From contig NZ_SUKF01000012.1 in the NCBI RefSeq assembly GCF_005047655.1, positions 1-59,208 on the forward strand: DNA of 59,208 bases, read 5' to 3'. The notes under the pieces are model-generated. The model did not search any database, was not told the origin of the DNA, and was given only the letters and a program-made list of their open reading frames with translations. Source of the DNA: Sinimarinibacterium arenosum (GTDB lineage Bacteria > Pseudomonadota > Gammaproteobacteria > Nevskiales > Nevskiaceae). The position numbers and the translations under genes are program-made. How positions within the stretch are numbered: the stretch's first letter is position 1; each line of letters starts with the position of its first letter. Positions 7,616 through 17,549 of this stretch are shown here, piece after piece.

Positions 7616-8497
7616 TTACTTCTTCGACGCAAACAGGGCATCGAGCTTCTGCTCGAACGCGTGATAGCCGATGCGGTCGTACAGCTCGGCGCGCGTCTGC
7701 ATCATGTCGATCACGTCCTTCTGGTGACCGTTCTGGCGGATCGAGGTGTACACCGCCTCGGCCGCCTTGTTCGCGGCGCGGAACGCCGACAGCGGATACA
7801 GCTGGATGGCGACGCCGACCGAGGCCAGCTCGTCACGCGTGAACAGCGGCGTGGCGCCGAATTCGGTGATGTTGGCCAGCACCGGCACCTTCACCGCGTC
7901 GACAAACTTCTGGTACGTCGGCAGATCGTAGGCCGCCTCAGCAAAGATGCCGTCGGCGCCGGCTTCGACACAGGCGATCGAGCGCTCGATCGCGGCGTCC
8001 ACGCCTTCGGCCTGGATCGCATCGGTGCGCGCGATGATGAAGAAATCCTTGTCGGTCTTGGCATCGGCCGCGGCCTTCACGCGATCGACCATCTCGCCCT
8101 GGGTCACGATCTCCTTGCCGGGACGATGACCGCAGCGCTTGGCGCCGACCTGGTCCTCGATGTGGCAGGCAGCGGCGCCGGCCTTGATCAGGCTCTTGAT
8201 CGTGCGCTCGATGTTGAACGCGCTCGGACCGAAGCCGGTGTCGATGTCGACCAGCAGCGGCAGGTCGCAGACGTCGGTGATGCGGCGCACGTCGACCAGT
8301 ACGTCGTCCATCGTGTTGATGCCGAGATCCGGCAGACCCAGGCTGCCGGCGGCAACCCCACCGCCCGACAGGTAGATCGCCTTGAACCCGGCGTGCTTGG
8401 CGAGCAACGCGTGGTTGGCATTGATGGCACCGATCACCTGCAGGGGTTTTTCGGCGGCAAGGGCTGCGCGGAAACGCGCACCGGCGGAAGACGTCAT
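7616..8497 (-). CDS. prpB: 2-methylisocitrate lyase PrpB
   Basis: Cleaves 2-methylisocitrate to pyruvate and succinate, the last step of the methylcitrate cycle. The 293-residue protein is close to Enterobacteriaceae PrpB along its length: [16 protein letters not shown] (44-59), Mg-site region [10 protein letters not shown], and the active-site loop KRCGH (120-124) with the catalytic Cys122. I chose ATG 8495-8497 because TGAGGAG lies about 8 bases upstream; the 9-codon longer version from 8524 lacks one. It is first in the operon, with a roughly 70-base leader behind a sigma-54 promoter. Confidence 0.95.
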   Translation of the reverse strand: MTSSAGARFRAALAAEKPLQVIGAINANHALLAKHAGFKAIYLSGGGVAAGSLGLPDLGINTMDDVLVDVRRITDVCDLPLLVDIDTGFGPSAFNIERTIKSLIKAGAAACHIEDQVGAKRCGHRPGKEIVTQGEMVDRVKAAADAKTDKDFFIIARTDAIQAEGVDAAIERSIACVEAGADGIFAEAAYDLPTYQKFVDAVKVPVLANITEFGATPLFTRDELASVGVAIQLYPLSAFRAANKAAEAVYTSIRQNGHQKDVIDMMQTRAELYDRIGYHAFEQKLDALFASKK

Positions 8498-8579
8498 CAG
8501 CGACTCCTCATTGAGCGGGTCCATCGGTCACGCAGCGGCGGCGCGATGGGCTCGTCGGGTGGATGTGGGGCACTACTAC

Positions 8580-8594
8580 TCAAGGGGCGTGCCA
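8580..8594 (-). promoter_or_regulatory. Sigma-54 (-24/-12) promoter of prpB
   Basis: Read on the minus strand this is TGGCACGCCCCTTGA. It matches the RpoN consensus TGGCACG-N4-TTGC in every fixed position but the last (A for C), with correct spacing between the GG and the -12 element. The start point would fall near 8569, about 70 bases before the prpB ATG. It agrees with the sigma-54 activator PrpR encoded divergently. Confidence 0.82.
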
Positions 8595-8688
8595 CTTTCA
8601 GGTGACGCAGGCATTCTTGCTACTGGATTGAAATTGCAAAGGAATTTTCTAACAGCTGAGACACAGCGGTATTTTCGGAGCGTTCAGA

Positions 8689-8736
8689 TGTTTCATTTTA
8701 CTGTTTCGTGAAACATATGAAACGCGAAATGAAACA
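8689..8736. promoter_or_regulatory. PrpR-type upstream activating sites
   Basis: A cluster of related half-sites: TGTTTCAT (8689-8696), the palindrome TGTTTC-GT-GAAACA (8702-8715), ATGAAAC (8717-8723) and ATGAAACA (8729-8736). They lie 95-155 bases upstream of the prpB -24/-12 element, the expected position for an enhancer bound by a sigma-54 activator. They also overlap the region just before the prpR start, so autoregulation is likely. Assignment to PrpR is inferred from position and symmetry. Confidence 0.72.
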
Positions 8737-8738
8737 TA

Positions 8739-10352
<1,614 letters not shown>

Positions 10353-10640
10353 GCGACCGCCCGGCCGGCCGGAATGCCGCGGAACGCTCGAACATGAAAG
10401 TCGGACGACCGGCCCTATGGGCATGCATTGCAGCGGCGTAAAGTGCCGCCCCATGAAGTCGACCCAGCGTGCCCTCACGCACACCCCGCGCTACCCGGGC
10501 AGCGCTATGATCCGCGGCGCTCCACCGGAGCTGCCATTCGGCCGCCATTCAGCTGCACCCGCCAAGCTGTACCGCTGCACGCGTTTCCGCACACCTGACT
10601 ACAAGATTTGCTGGGCTTCGCATCCAGAAAACACCTTCAC
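10353..10640. other. Spacer between prpR and the membrane/ATP-grasp operon
   Basis: A gene-free stretch of 288 bases. No convincing terminator for prpR and no clear sigma-70 promoter were found by eye. Several frames are open across it only because of high GC. The promoter of the downstream run presumably lies here. Confidence 0.4.
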
Positions 10641-11096
10641 GTGACGTCCCCCGATCAACATTCGTTTTCCGCACGCCTGCGCTGGCTGATGGGCAGCCCG
10701 ATCGGCGCCGCGCTGGGCGCGCTGGTGTACGGCGTCTGGGCGGTCTACGCCAACCGTGACGCTGGCATGACGCTGGCACTGCGCGCGGGAACCGTGCACT
10801 GGTTGACCAGCGCGCTGCTGACCTACTTCGGCGCGGCGTCGATGCGCGTGGTATTCGACACCGTGGCCGCAACCTTCACCGGAACCGCGCGATTGATCGC
10901 AACCTGCATCGGCGGGCTGGCCTTTACCTATGTGACGCTGATCGGCGTGCATCTGATCAATGGTTCGCCGCACATTCTGCTGACGCTTGCGCCCGGCCTC
11001 ATTCCGACGCTGCTGTTCTGCATCACCTATGCCGCATTGCTGCAGCGCGGCGCACCGGTTCCGGCCGAGGCCGGAACCCTGACCGGAAGTTTCTAA
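10641..11096 (+). CDS. Uncharacterised four-helix inner-membrane protein
   Basis: A 151-residue protein with about four hydrophobic helices: roughly 14-32 (PIGAALGALVYGVWAVYA), 45-65, 75-98 (LIATCIGGLAFTYVTLIGVHLI) and 105-125. I do not recognise the family. The likely start is GTG 10641, just before a hydrophilic N-terminus; the frame is open upstream to a TTG at 10608. The stop overlaps the next ATG by one base (TAATG), so the two are translationally coupled. As first gene of the run, it may anchor the products of the following genes at the membrane. Confidence 0.7.
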   Translation: MTSPDQHSFSARLRWLMGSPIGAALGALVYGVWAVYANRDAGMTLALRAGTVHWLTSALLTYFGAASMRVVFDTVAATFTGTARLIATCIGGLAFTYVTLIGVHLINGSPHILLTLAPGLIPTLLFCITYAALLQRGAPVPAEAGTLTGSF

Positions 11097-11611
11097 TGCA
11101 TCACCGCAGTCAATTCCTGCGTCTGCTGGATTTCAGCCAGCGCATCCTTGAGCAGGGCATCTCGCTGATCGATTTGGCGCGGACGCACGCCGACATCGCT
11201 TTCGACAGTTTCATCGGTCCGCATCTGCGGCATGTGATCGAGCATTACGAAACCTTCGTGCAGCAGGCCGGCGGCCGCACCATCGACTACGACGCACGCC
11301 TGCGAGACCGCGATGTCGAGCGCGATCCGGCGTTGGCGCGCGCGCGCCTGCAGGCGCTGAGTGCCGCAATTGCGCAGCTGGAAGAATCGCAGCTGTCCAA
11401 CCCGGTCGCGATCCATCTGCTTGGCGGTATGGCCGGCGACGAACACTTCGTGACGTTTTCAACGGTCGAGCGCGAACTGATGTTTCTCGCCAGCCATGCG
11501 ATTCATCACTACGCCCAGCTGAAACTGCATCTGCACGCCCACGGCATCGAACTGGACCCGGACTTCGGCAAGGCGCCGTCGACGATCCATCACGAGCACC
11601 AGACGCACTGA
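11096..11611 (+). CDS. DinB/YfiT-like four-helix-bundle protein
   Basis: A 171-residue protein with the His pattern of the DinB-like putative metalloenzyme fold: HLRHVIEHYETF near 43-54, and ERELMFLASHAIHHYAQLKLHLHAHG in the last third, with several candidate metal-binding His. Members of this fold include thiol-dependent S-transferases and many proteins of unknown role; it is unrelated to DNA polymerase IV. It is translationally coupled on both sides (TAATG with the previous gene, TGATG with the ATP-grasp gene). A second DinB-fold gene of different sequence occurs at 13203 in the same run. Confidence 0.72.
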   Translation: MHHRSQFLRLLDFSQRILEQGISLIDLARTHADIAFDSFIGPHLRHVIEHYETFVQQAGGRTIDYDARLRDRDVERDPALARARLQALSAAIAQLEESQLSNPVAIHLLGGMAGDEHFVTFSTVERELMFLASHAIHHYAQLKLHLHAHGIELDPDFGKAPSTIHHEHQTH

Positions 11612-12717
11612 TGTCCACGCGCCCGCAAACCCTGCCCTGGCAGACCTCGACTTCAGCGGCGCTGCCGCTGCTGACGCGATGGTCGATCAGTCTGGCGCGC
11701 GCACGACGCTGGGAGTTCTGGCCGGCGTGGCTGTTCTACATTCCGATCATCGGCTGGATCCTGCTGCTGGGCCTGCGCTTCCGCAGCCCGACCCTGTTCA
11801 CCGCCGCCAACCCGGCGATGGATGCCGGCGGCGTAGTCGGCGAACGCAAGCATGAAGTGCTGGAACCGCTGCAACGCAACGCACCGGATCTGGTGGCCAC
11901 GTTCACGCTGATCCGTGGCGGCGATGCCGCAGCGCGCGTCGACGCGGCGCTGGCACATGCAGAAATTACCGGCTTCCCGATCGTGCTGAAACCGGATGTC
12001 GGTCAGCGCGGTCGCGGTGTCTTCATCGCGCACGACACGCATGCCGTGCGCGAATATCTGCAGCGGTTCGACGGCGACGTGCTGGCGCAGCGCTACGTCG
12101 AGGGCGAGGAGTTCGGCGTGTTTGTCGCACGCGCACCCGGCGAAGCCCAGGCCCGCATCCTGTCGATCGTGCACAAGACGTTTCCCGCCGTGACCGGCGA
12201 CGGCCAGCGCAGCCTCGGCGCACTGATCCTCGCCGAAGCCCGGGCGCGCCTGATCGCGCCGCTGCTGTGGACGCGCTGGGCACAGCGACTGGATCAGATC
12301 CCCGCCGCCGGCGAGCGCGTGCAGCTGGTCGACATCGGCGCCCACTGCCGCGGCGCGCTGTTCCTGGATGCGCGCCACTGTGCGACCCCGGCATTGATTC
12401 AGACGATGACGCGGCTGACCGATGCCGTACCGGGCTACTGCTTCGGCCGCATCGATATGCGCTGCCCCAGCCCGGACGCGCTCGCGCGCGGCGAAGCGCT
12501 GCAGGCGATCGAACTCAACGGCGTGACTGCGGAGAGCGCGCACATCTATCACCCGGATACGCCGCTGCGTGAAGGCTATGCGGCGATGCTGCGGCAATGG
12601 CGCATCGCCTTCGAGATCGGCCGCACCAACCGTGCGCGGGGCGCGACCGTGGTCGGCCCGTTCGGCCTGCTGACGCGCTTCCGTGACGACCTCAAGCGTT
12701 CGGATCACTGGTTCTGA
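11611..12717 (+). CDS. Membrane-associated ATP-grasp carboxylate-amine ligase-like protein
   Basis: A 368-residue protein. An N-terminal amphipathic stretch and one hydrophobic helix (WEFWPAWLFYIPIIGWILLLGL, about 31-52) precede an ATP-grasp fold. FPIVLKPDVGQRGRGVF carries the ATP-binding lysine and glycine-rich loop, VLAQRYVEGEEFGVFVA the adenine-binding edge, and IELNGVTAES the Mg-binding acidic/Asn end. ATP-grasp enzymes activate a carboxylate as acyl phosphate for attack by an amine or thiol. The substrate here is unknown; pipelines often label such proteins D-Ala-D-Ala ligase without basis. Tight coupling to the DinB-like gene and a downstream acyltransferase-GNAT fusion suggests a membrane lipid or acyl-peptide substrate (inference). 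Confidence 0.75.
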   Translation: MSTRPQTLPWQTSTSAALPLLTRWSISLARARRWEFWPAWLFYIPIIGWILLLGLRFRSPTLFTAANPAMDAGGVVGERKHEVLEPLQRNAPDLVATFTLIRGGDAAARVDAALAHAEITGFPIVLKPDVGQRGRGVFIAHDTHAVREYLQRFDGDVLAQRYVEGEEFGVFVARAPGEAQARILSIVHKTFPAVTGDGQRSLGALILAEARARLIAPLLWTRWAQRLDQIPAAGERVQLVDIGAHCRGALFLDARHCATPALIQTMTRLTDAVPGYCFGRIDMRCPSPDALARGEALQAIELNGVTAESAHIYHPDTPLREGYAAMLRQWRIAFEIGRTNRARGATVVGPFGLLTRFRDDLKRSDHWF

Positions 12718-12741
12718 TCCGCGCCACCGACGGAGAACGAC

Positions 12742-13206
12742 ATGTCCCGCAATCCCTCATCCCTCCTTGCCCGCTCGCTGCTGGGCATGATCGTCGGCCT
12801 GTGGTCGCTGAGCGCACTGGCGCTGGACCCGATCAACACCGGCCTGTTCGGCAACACCGCGATCAAGGGCTACGACCCGGTCGCGTATCACACCGATCAC
12901 AAGCCGGTGAAAGGCAGCAAGGACTACAGCTTCGAGTGGATGGGCGCCAACTGGCTGTTCGCCTCGCAGCAGCACCTGGATCTGTTCAAGGCGGACCCCG
13001 AGCGCTACGCGCCGCAGTACGGCGGCTACTGCGCCTACGCGGTGTCGCAGAACGGCACGGCCGGCATTGACCCCGAATCGTTCACGGTCATCGGCAACAA
13101 GCTGTATCTGAACTACGACAAGGACATCCAGAAGAAGTGGGAAGCCAACCGCGACGGCTACATCCGTGACGCCGATCGCCTGTGGCCGGAGGTTCTCAAG
13201 CAATGA
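12742..13206 (+). CDS. Exported YHS-domain protein
   Basis: A 154-residue protein with an N-terminal signal peptide (LLARSLLGMIVGLWSLSALA, cleavage near residue 28). A YHS-type region follows: IKGYDPVAYHTDHKPVKGSKDYSFEW..ANWLFASQQHLDLFKADPERYAPQYGGYCAYA. YHS domains are small, often metal-associated modules; in this exported form the function is unknown. It starts 24 bases after the ATP-grasp gene, and its TGA overlaps the ATG of the following DinB gene (ATGA), so it is part of the same operon. The protein would act in the periplasm. Confidence 0.85.
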   Translation: MSRNPSSLLARSLLGMIVGLWSLSALALDPINTGLFGNTAIKGYDPVAYHTDHKPVKGSKDYSFEWMGANWLFASQQHLDLFKADPERYAPQYGGYCAYAVSQNGTAGIDPESFTVIGNKLYLNYDKDIQKKWEANRDGYIRDADRLWPEVLKQ

Positions 13207-13745
13207 GCCTGCGCGCCCAAATCCAGCTGATGGCGTCGTACAACGCCTGGATGAACGAAAAGGTCTACGCGGCCGCGGCGACCTTGACTCCGGAGCAGCT
13301 GGCACAGGATCGCGGTGCATTCTTCGGTTCGATTCTGGGCACACTGAATCACCTGATCGTTGCCGACACCATCTGGCTGCAGCGCTTTGCCCGGCATCCC
13401 GCACAGTTCACCGCGCTTGAGTCCGTGCGTGAACTGCCGTCACCGCGCGCGCTGAACGAGACTGTCTTTGCGGATCTGCCGTCGCTGACACAGCGCCGCG
13501 CGTTGCTCGACAGCACGATCCAGGCCTTGGCCTCCGAGTTGAGCGAAGCGGATCTGAATCAGACGCTGCACTACCACAGCACTCGCGGAGTACCGGGCGC
13601 CAAGCCATTCGGCCCGCTGCTGATGCACTTCTTCAATCACCAGACCCATCATCGCGGACAGGTCACGACCTTGCTGTCACAGGCTGGAATCGACGTCGGC
13701 GTCACCGATCTGCTGATGCTGATTCCTGATCCGCCGCTCGACTGA
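13203..13745 (+). CDS. DinB family protein
   Basis: A 180-residue canonical DinB-family protein. The metal-site histidines are visible as LNHLIVADTIWLQRF (about 46-60) and LLMHFFNHQTHHRGQV (about 139-154), the NHQTHHRGQ signature of the family. Starting at ATG 13203 gives the normal family N-terminus (LRAQIQLMASYNAWMNEKVYAAAATL) and a 4-base overlap with the YHS gene. Members bind a divalent metal, and some transfer bacillithiol, mycothiol or other thiols. It is the second DinB-fold gene in the run, suggesting that thiol- or metal-dependent chemistry is part of this pathway. Confidence 0.9.
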   Translation: MSLRAQIQLMASYNAWMNEKVYAAAATLTPEQLAQDRGAFFGSILGTLNHLIVADTIWLQRFARHPAQFTALESVRELPSPRALNETVFADLPSLTQRRALLDSTIQALASELSEADLNQTLHYHSTRGVPGAKPFGPLLMHFFNHQTHHRGQVTTLLSQAGIDVGVTDLLMLIPDPPLD

Positions 13746-13774
13746 TTTCTTTGCATCCATCTCGGGGGAGAACC

Positions 13775-14272
13775 ATGCAAGGCTACAAACGATTTGGGCA
13801 TGTGGCGCTGGCGCTATACATCGCCTTCGTCTTCATCCAGTCGCTGTTCTTCAAGTTCACCGGCTCGCCGGAAACCATCTACATCTTCGAGAGCAAGCTC
13901 GACCCGTGGGCAGCATCGCTGGGCTTTCCCGGCCTGTTCGCACCCGGCGGCCTGTTCTCGGCCCAGGTCGTCGGCAGCGCCGAACTGCTGGCTTCGGTCG
14001 TGCTGCTCGCCGGCACCTTCGTCGCGCGCTGGCGCGTGCTGCAGGGTCTCGGCGCACTGCTCGGTCTCGGCGTCATTTCGGGCGCGATCTTCTTCCATCT
14101 GTTCACGCCGCTGGGCGTGGCCGTTATCAATACCGACGGCAGCAGCGACGGCGGCCAGCTGTTCATCATGGCCTGCGGTGTCTGGATCGCCTGCGCGATC
14201 CTGATCTGGAAACGACGGGCAGTGCTGCTGGGCCTGATCGGCCGGAACCCTGCGGTGCAGGGCGCGATCTGA
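13775..14272 (+). CDS. DoxX-like inner-membrane protein
   Basis: A 165-residue protein with four predicted transmembrane helices: about 7-24 (HVALALYIAFVFIQSLFF), 60-82 (VVGSAELLASVVLLAGTFV), 88-108 and 128-148. Its length and the F/K-rich first loop followed by AELL/LLAG resemble DoxX/DoxD-like membrane proteins, although the match is loose. The ATG at 13775 has a strong GGGGGAG site 5 bases upstream. It is 29 bases after the DinB gene and 21 bases before the acyltransferase gene. Relatives are sometimes linked to thiol oxidation or membrane redox balance, but no function is claimed here. Confidence 0.7.
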   Translation: MQGYKRFGHVALALYIAFVFIQSLFFKFTGSPETIYIFESKLDPWAASLGFPGLFAPGGLFSAQVVGSAELLASVVLLAGTFVARWRVLQGLGALLGLGVISGAIFFHLFTPLGVAVINTDGSSDGGQLFIMACGVWIACAILIWKRRAVLLGLIGRNPAVQGAI

Positions 14273-14293
14273 GCGCCAGCTCCGGGAAGGGCC

Positions 14294-16024
14294 ATGAACA
14301 CGCACCCACATCGCAGTACCGAGTCACCGGTCATCGGCCTGCCACGGCGGCCTGGCCGCGCCTGGCTGTCCGCCGCCGCCGACCGCGCACTGGGGCTGGA
14401 CACGCTGGAGCGCCTGTACCGCCGGCGACCGGCGTCGCTGGACCCGCAGGAGTTCGTGCGCTACGCACTGGAGAGCCTGCACATCGCGCGGGGCATCGAC
14501 GCCGGCAGCATCGAATCGATCCCGCAAACCGGGGCCACCATCGTCGTGGCCAACCATCCCTACGGCGCCGCCGAAGGCATGGTGCTGGCGGAACTGCTGA
14601 TGCAACGCCGCCCGGACGTACGCCTGCTCGCGAATGAACTGCTGCAGCGCTTGCCGGAACTGGCGCCGATCATCACGCCGATCGACGTGTTCCGCAGCGG
14701 TGTGAACACCCAGGGCCTGCGCGCCGCGCTGCGCCATCTGCACGACGGCGGGGTGCTGCTGGTGTTTCCCGCCGGCGAGGTCAGCCGCCTCGATCTGAAA
14801 CGCCGCGCCATCGTCGATCCGCCGTGGTCGGACACGGTGGCGACGCTGGCACGCCGCACGCGGGCCGCCGTGGTGCCGATCTTCGTCGACGGCCGCGCCA
14901 GCACCACCGCGATCACCGCTGGGCTCGTGCATAGCCGCCTGCGCACGGCACTGCTGGCACGCGAGCTGATCCGCCTGCGCGGCATGCGCATCGGCCTGCG
15001 CATCGGCGAAGCGCTGAACCCGAACGAACTCGAAGCGATTCCCAAGGCGCAGCAGACTGACTACCTGCGCCTGATCACCTACGCACTCGGCGCCCGCGAT
15101 AGCTCGGTGTCGACCCCGCGCAGCGTGCAGCCGCTGGCGCCGGCCGTTGCCGCCCGTGCATTGGCCGCGGACGTGGAGCGCCTGCCGGCGCAGCGACACC
15201 TGCTCGACGCCGGAGAGTTCTCGGTCTACCTCGCGCCCAGTGACGAGCTGCCGAACGTCCTGCCGGAAATCGGGCGACTGCGCGAACTGAGCTTTCGCGC
15301 GCTCAACGAAGGCTCGGGTCTGCCGCGTGACCTCGATACCTACGATGACCACTATCAGCACCTGTTCGTCTGGCATCGCCAGCAGCAGGCGATCGTCGGC
15401 GCATACCGTTTTGGCTTCTCACAAACCATCCTGCCGCAGGCGGGCCCTGCGGGGTTCTATACCCACAGCCTGTTCGACTACGACCGCCGCCTGTTCGCAC
15501 AGCTCGGCCCCAGCATCGAGCTGGGTCGCTCGTTCGTGGCACCGGAATGGCAACGCAGCTTCCAGCCGTTGCGCCTGCTGTGGAGCGGTATCGATCGCGT
15601 GCTGCGACGGCATCCGGATATCCGCTGGCTGTTCGGCCCGGTCAGCATCAGCCCCAGCTACACGCCGACCGGCCGCGCGCTGATCGCCGAAACCCTGCGT
15701 CTGCATCACTCGCTGCCAGCCTTCGGCGCATTGATCAAACCCCGCACCCCGCCGCAGCGTCGCGACATCGAAGCGCTGCGTCAGGTCACCAGCGCACTCG
15801 CCGACCCCAAGCTGCTGTCGCGTCTGGTTTCACGTATCGAACACGGCCCCGGCCTGCCGATATTGCTGCGGCAATACCTTGACCTGAACGGCCGCTTCGC
15901 CGGTTTCAACGTCGATCAGGCCTTCGGCGGCACACTCGATGGTCTGGTCTTCGTCGAAGTCGCCGGCATTCCGGAGAAAGTGCGCAGCCGTCTGGTCATT
16001 GCCGAGAGCGCTCCGGCCGACTGA
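14294..16024 (+). CDS. Bifunctional acyltransferase: PlsC-like domain plus GNAT (hemolysin/OlsF-type) domain
   Basis: A 576-residue fusion. The N-terminal half (about 60-270) is a glycerol-phosphate-acyltransferase-like domain with VANHPYGAAEG (His88) and FPAGEVS (158-164). The spacing is His-X5-Glu rather than the usual His-X4-Asp. The C-terminal half (about 300-500) resembles the Acetyltransf_5 family: LRELSFRALNEGSG..RDLDTYDDHYQHLFVW, GAYRFG, ELGRSFVAPEWQ. The same domain order occurs in OlsF, a bifunctional enzyme that makes ornithine lipid by N- and then O-acylation, so synthesis of an acylated amino-acid lipid is a reasonable hypothesis. Its presence after an ATP-grasp ligase in one operon strengthens a lipid role. 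Confidence 0.82.
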   Translation: MNTHPHRSTESPVIGLPRRPGRAWLSAAADRALGLDTLERLYRRRPASLDPQEFVRYALESLHIARGIDAGSIESIPQTGATIVVANHPYGAAEGMVLAELLMQRRPDVRLLANELLQRLPELAPIITPIDVFRSGVNTQGLRAALRHLHDGGVLLVFPAGEVSRLDLKRRAIVDPPWSDTVATLARRTRAAVVPIFVDGRASTTAITAGLVHSRLRTALLARELIRLRGMRIGLRIGEALNPNELEAIPKAQQTDYLRLITYALGARDSSVSTPRSVQPLAPAVAARALAADVERLPAQRHLLDAGEFSVYLAPSDELPNVLPEIGRLRELSFRALNEGSGLPRDLDTYDDHYQHLFVWHRQQQAIVGAYRFGFSQTILPQAGPAGFYTHSLFDYDRRLFAQLGPSIELGRSFVAPEWQRSFQPLRLLWSGIDRVLRRHPDIRWLFGPVSISPSYTPTGRALIAETLRLHHSLPAFGALIKPRTPPQRRDIEALRQVTSALADPKLLSRLVSRIEHGPGLPILLRQYLDLNGRFAGFNVDQAFGGTLDGLVFVEVAGIPEKVRSRLVIAESAPAD

Positions 16025-16175
16025 TCTGTACCGGCGAGTGCGTGACGGACGCCTGCACTCCTTGCGCTCCGCAGTACGCAATACCGCTCTGTTGTCGCCC
16101 CTGATCGATCAGCGTATCGTCGTTTTCGCCGCTGCGGCTGCCCCGCTGGGGCTGAATGAAACAGGGAGGATCTCC

Positions 16176-17510
16176 ATGCTGGTGATCATTCATGGCTGGA
16201 GCGATACGCACAGCTCGTTTCGTACACTGGGTCGACGGCTGGTTTCCGAAGGCATCGCCGACGATGTCGCGCACGTACGCCTGGGCGACTACATCTCGCT
16301 GGACGACGCCGTCACCTTCAACGATATTGCCCATGCGCTGAACGCCGCCTGGGCACGTGCGTCGCTGCCCACCCAGCCACGCAGTGTCGACGTCGTCGTG
16401 CATAGCACCGGCGGTCTGGTGATCCGGCACTGGATGACCGAGTTCTTCAAACCCTCGACCAATCCGATCCGGCGGCTGCTGATGCTTGCGCCAGCCAATT
16501 TCGGCTCACCGCTGGCGCACAAGGGGCGGTCATTTGCCGGTCGTATCATCAAGGGCTTCAAGTCCGACAAACCGTTCCAGACCGGCACGCACATCCTGAA
16601 GGGACTCGAGCTGGCCAGTCCGTATTCCTGGGAGCTGGCGCAGCGCGACCGTTTTTCCAGCGACGTCTGGTACGGCCCCGGACGCGTGCTATGCACGGTG
16701 CTGGTCGGAACATCGGGCTATAGCGGCATCTCGGCAGCAGCCAACGAAGCGGGCACCGACGGCACCGTGCGGGTGTCGACCGCGAATCTCGACCCGCTTC
16801 TGCTGCGCCTGGATTTCGCGGCAAATCCAGAGACGCCAACGCGCAAGCTTCAAGCCGCCAATGGTGCGATCGCATTCGCTCGCGTTCCGCACGAGAATCA
16901 CAGCACCATTGCGCTGAAAGAGAACGGCCCGAAGAACGACGTCACGATGGACTTCATCCGGCGCGCGCTGCAGATCACCGATGCGCAGTTCCCGCAACTG
17001 ATCGCGGATCTGGACGCACATTCACAGAAGGCACGAGAACAAGGCGCAGACAAGCCGTTCACGCAGGGCTACCAGAACACCGTGGTGCGCTTGTCCGACA
17101 ACTACGGCGCCTTCGTCAAAGACTTTTTCCTGGAGGTGTTCAGCACCAGGCCGGGCACCGACAAGGTCGACGATGCCCTCACGCGCAAGATCCAGGAGGA
17201 CGTGCTGACCAAGGTGCATGCGTATGGCGACAACTCGGCCTATCGCAGTCTGCTGTTCAACACCACGGTGCTGCTGGAAGCCGTCACGCGTCAGCGTCGT
17301 TCGCTGAGTCTCAGCGTCACCGCAGAACCCGACATCCGCCTCACCCGCAGCGCGGGCTACCGGACTTTCGGCTACAACGACATCGGCAATGCTGATCTCA
17401 CGGTGTCGCACCAGCGCAGTCTTTTTGTGCCGGATCGCACGGTGCTGATCGATCTGGTGATCCGGCGCGAACAAATGCCCGAAGTATTCGAGATGCGGCC
17501 GTTGAAGTAA
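16176..17510 (+). CDS. Alpha/beta hydrolase (lipase-like) with C-terminal extension
   Basis: A 444-residue protein that begins directly with the first strand, MLVIIHGWSDTHSSF. A lipase-type nucleophile elbow HSTGG (Ser77) follows, and GTDGTVRVSTANLDP and HENHST (about 249) provide candidate acid and His residues. The pattern resembles PGAP1/triacylglycerol-lipase-like enzymes. The last 150 residues form an extra, mostly beta domain of unknown role. The start ATG at 16176 has GGGAGGA 6 bases upstream; the frame stays open to 15939 inside the previous gene but without a start signal. A 151-base gap separates it from the acyltransferase gene, so it may be co-transcribed or have its own promoter. 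No signal peptide is seen. Confidence 0.8.
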   Translation: MLVIIHGWSDTHSSFRTLGRRLVSEGIADDVAHVRLGDYISLDDAVTFNDIAHALNAAWARASLPTQPRSVDVVVHSTGGLVIRHWMTEFFKPSTNPIRRLLMLAPANFGSPLAHKGRSFAGRIIKGFKSDKPFQTGTHILKGLELASPYSWELAQRDRFSSDVWYGPGRVLCTVLVGTSGYSGISAAANEAGTDGTVRVSTANLDPLLLRLDFAANPETPTRKLQAANGAIAFARVPHENHSTIALKENGPKNDVTMDFIRRALQITDAQFPQLIADLDAHSQKAREQGADKPFTQGYQNTVVRLSDNYGAFVKDFFLEVFSTRPGTDKVDDALTRKIQEDVLTKVHAYGDNSAYRSLLFNTTVLLEAVTRQRRSLSLSVTAEPDIRLTRSAGYRTFGYNDIGNADLTVSHQRSLFVPDRTVLIDLVIRREQMPEVFEMRPLK

Positions 17511-17549
17511 GCATGCACGCGGCTCAACGAACCGCACTGCGACCAGCGA

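Noticed and set aside
11611-12717. D-alanine-D-alanine ligase
   Set aside because: It has an N-terminal membrane helix and only general ATP-grasp motifs; there is no cell-wall gene context.
13203-13745. DinB read as DNA polymerase IV or damage response
   Set aside because: The protein is the four-helix metal-binding DinB/YfiT fold, unrelated to the polymerase also named DinB.
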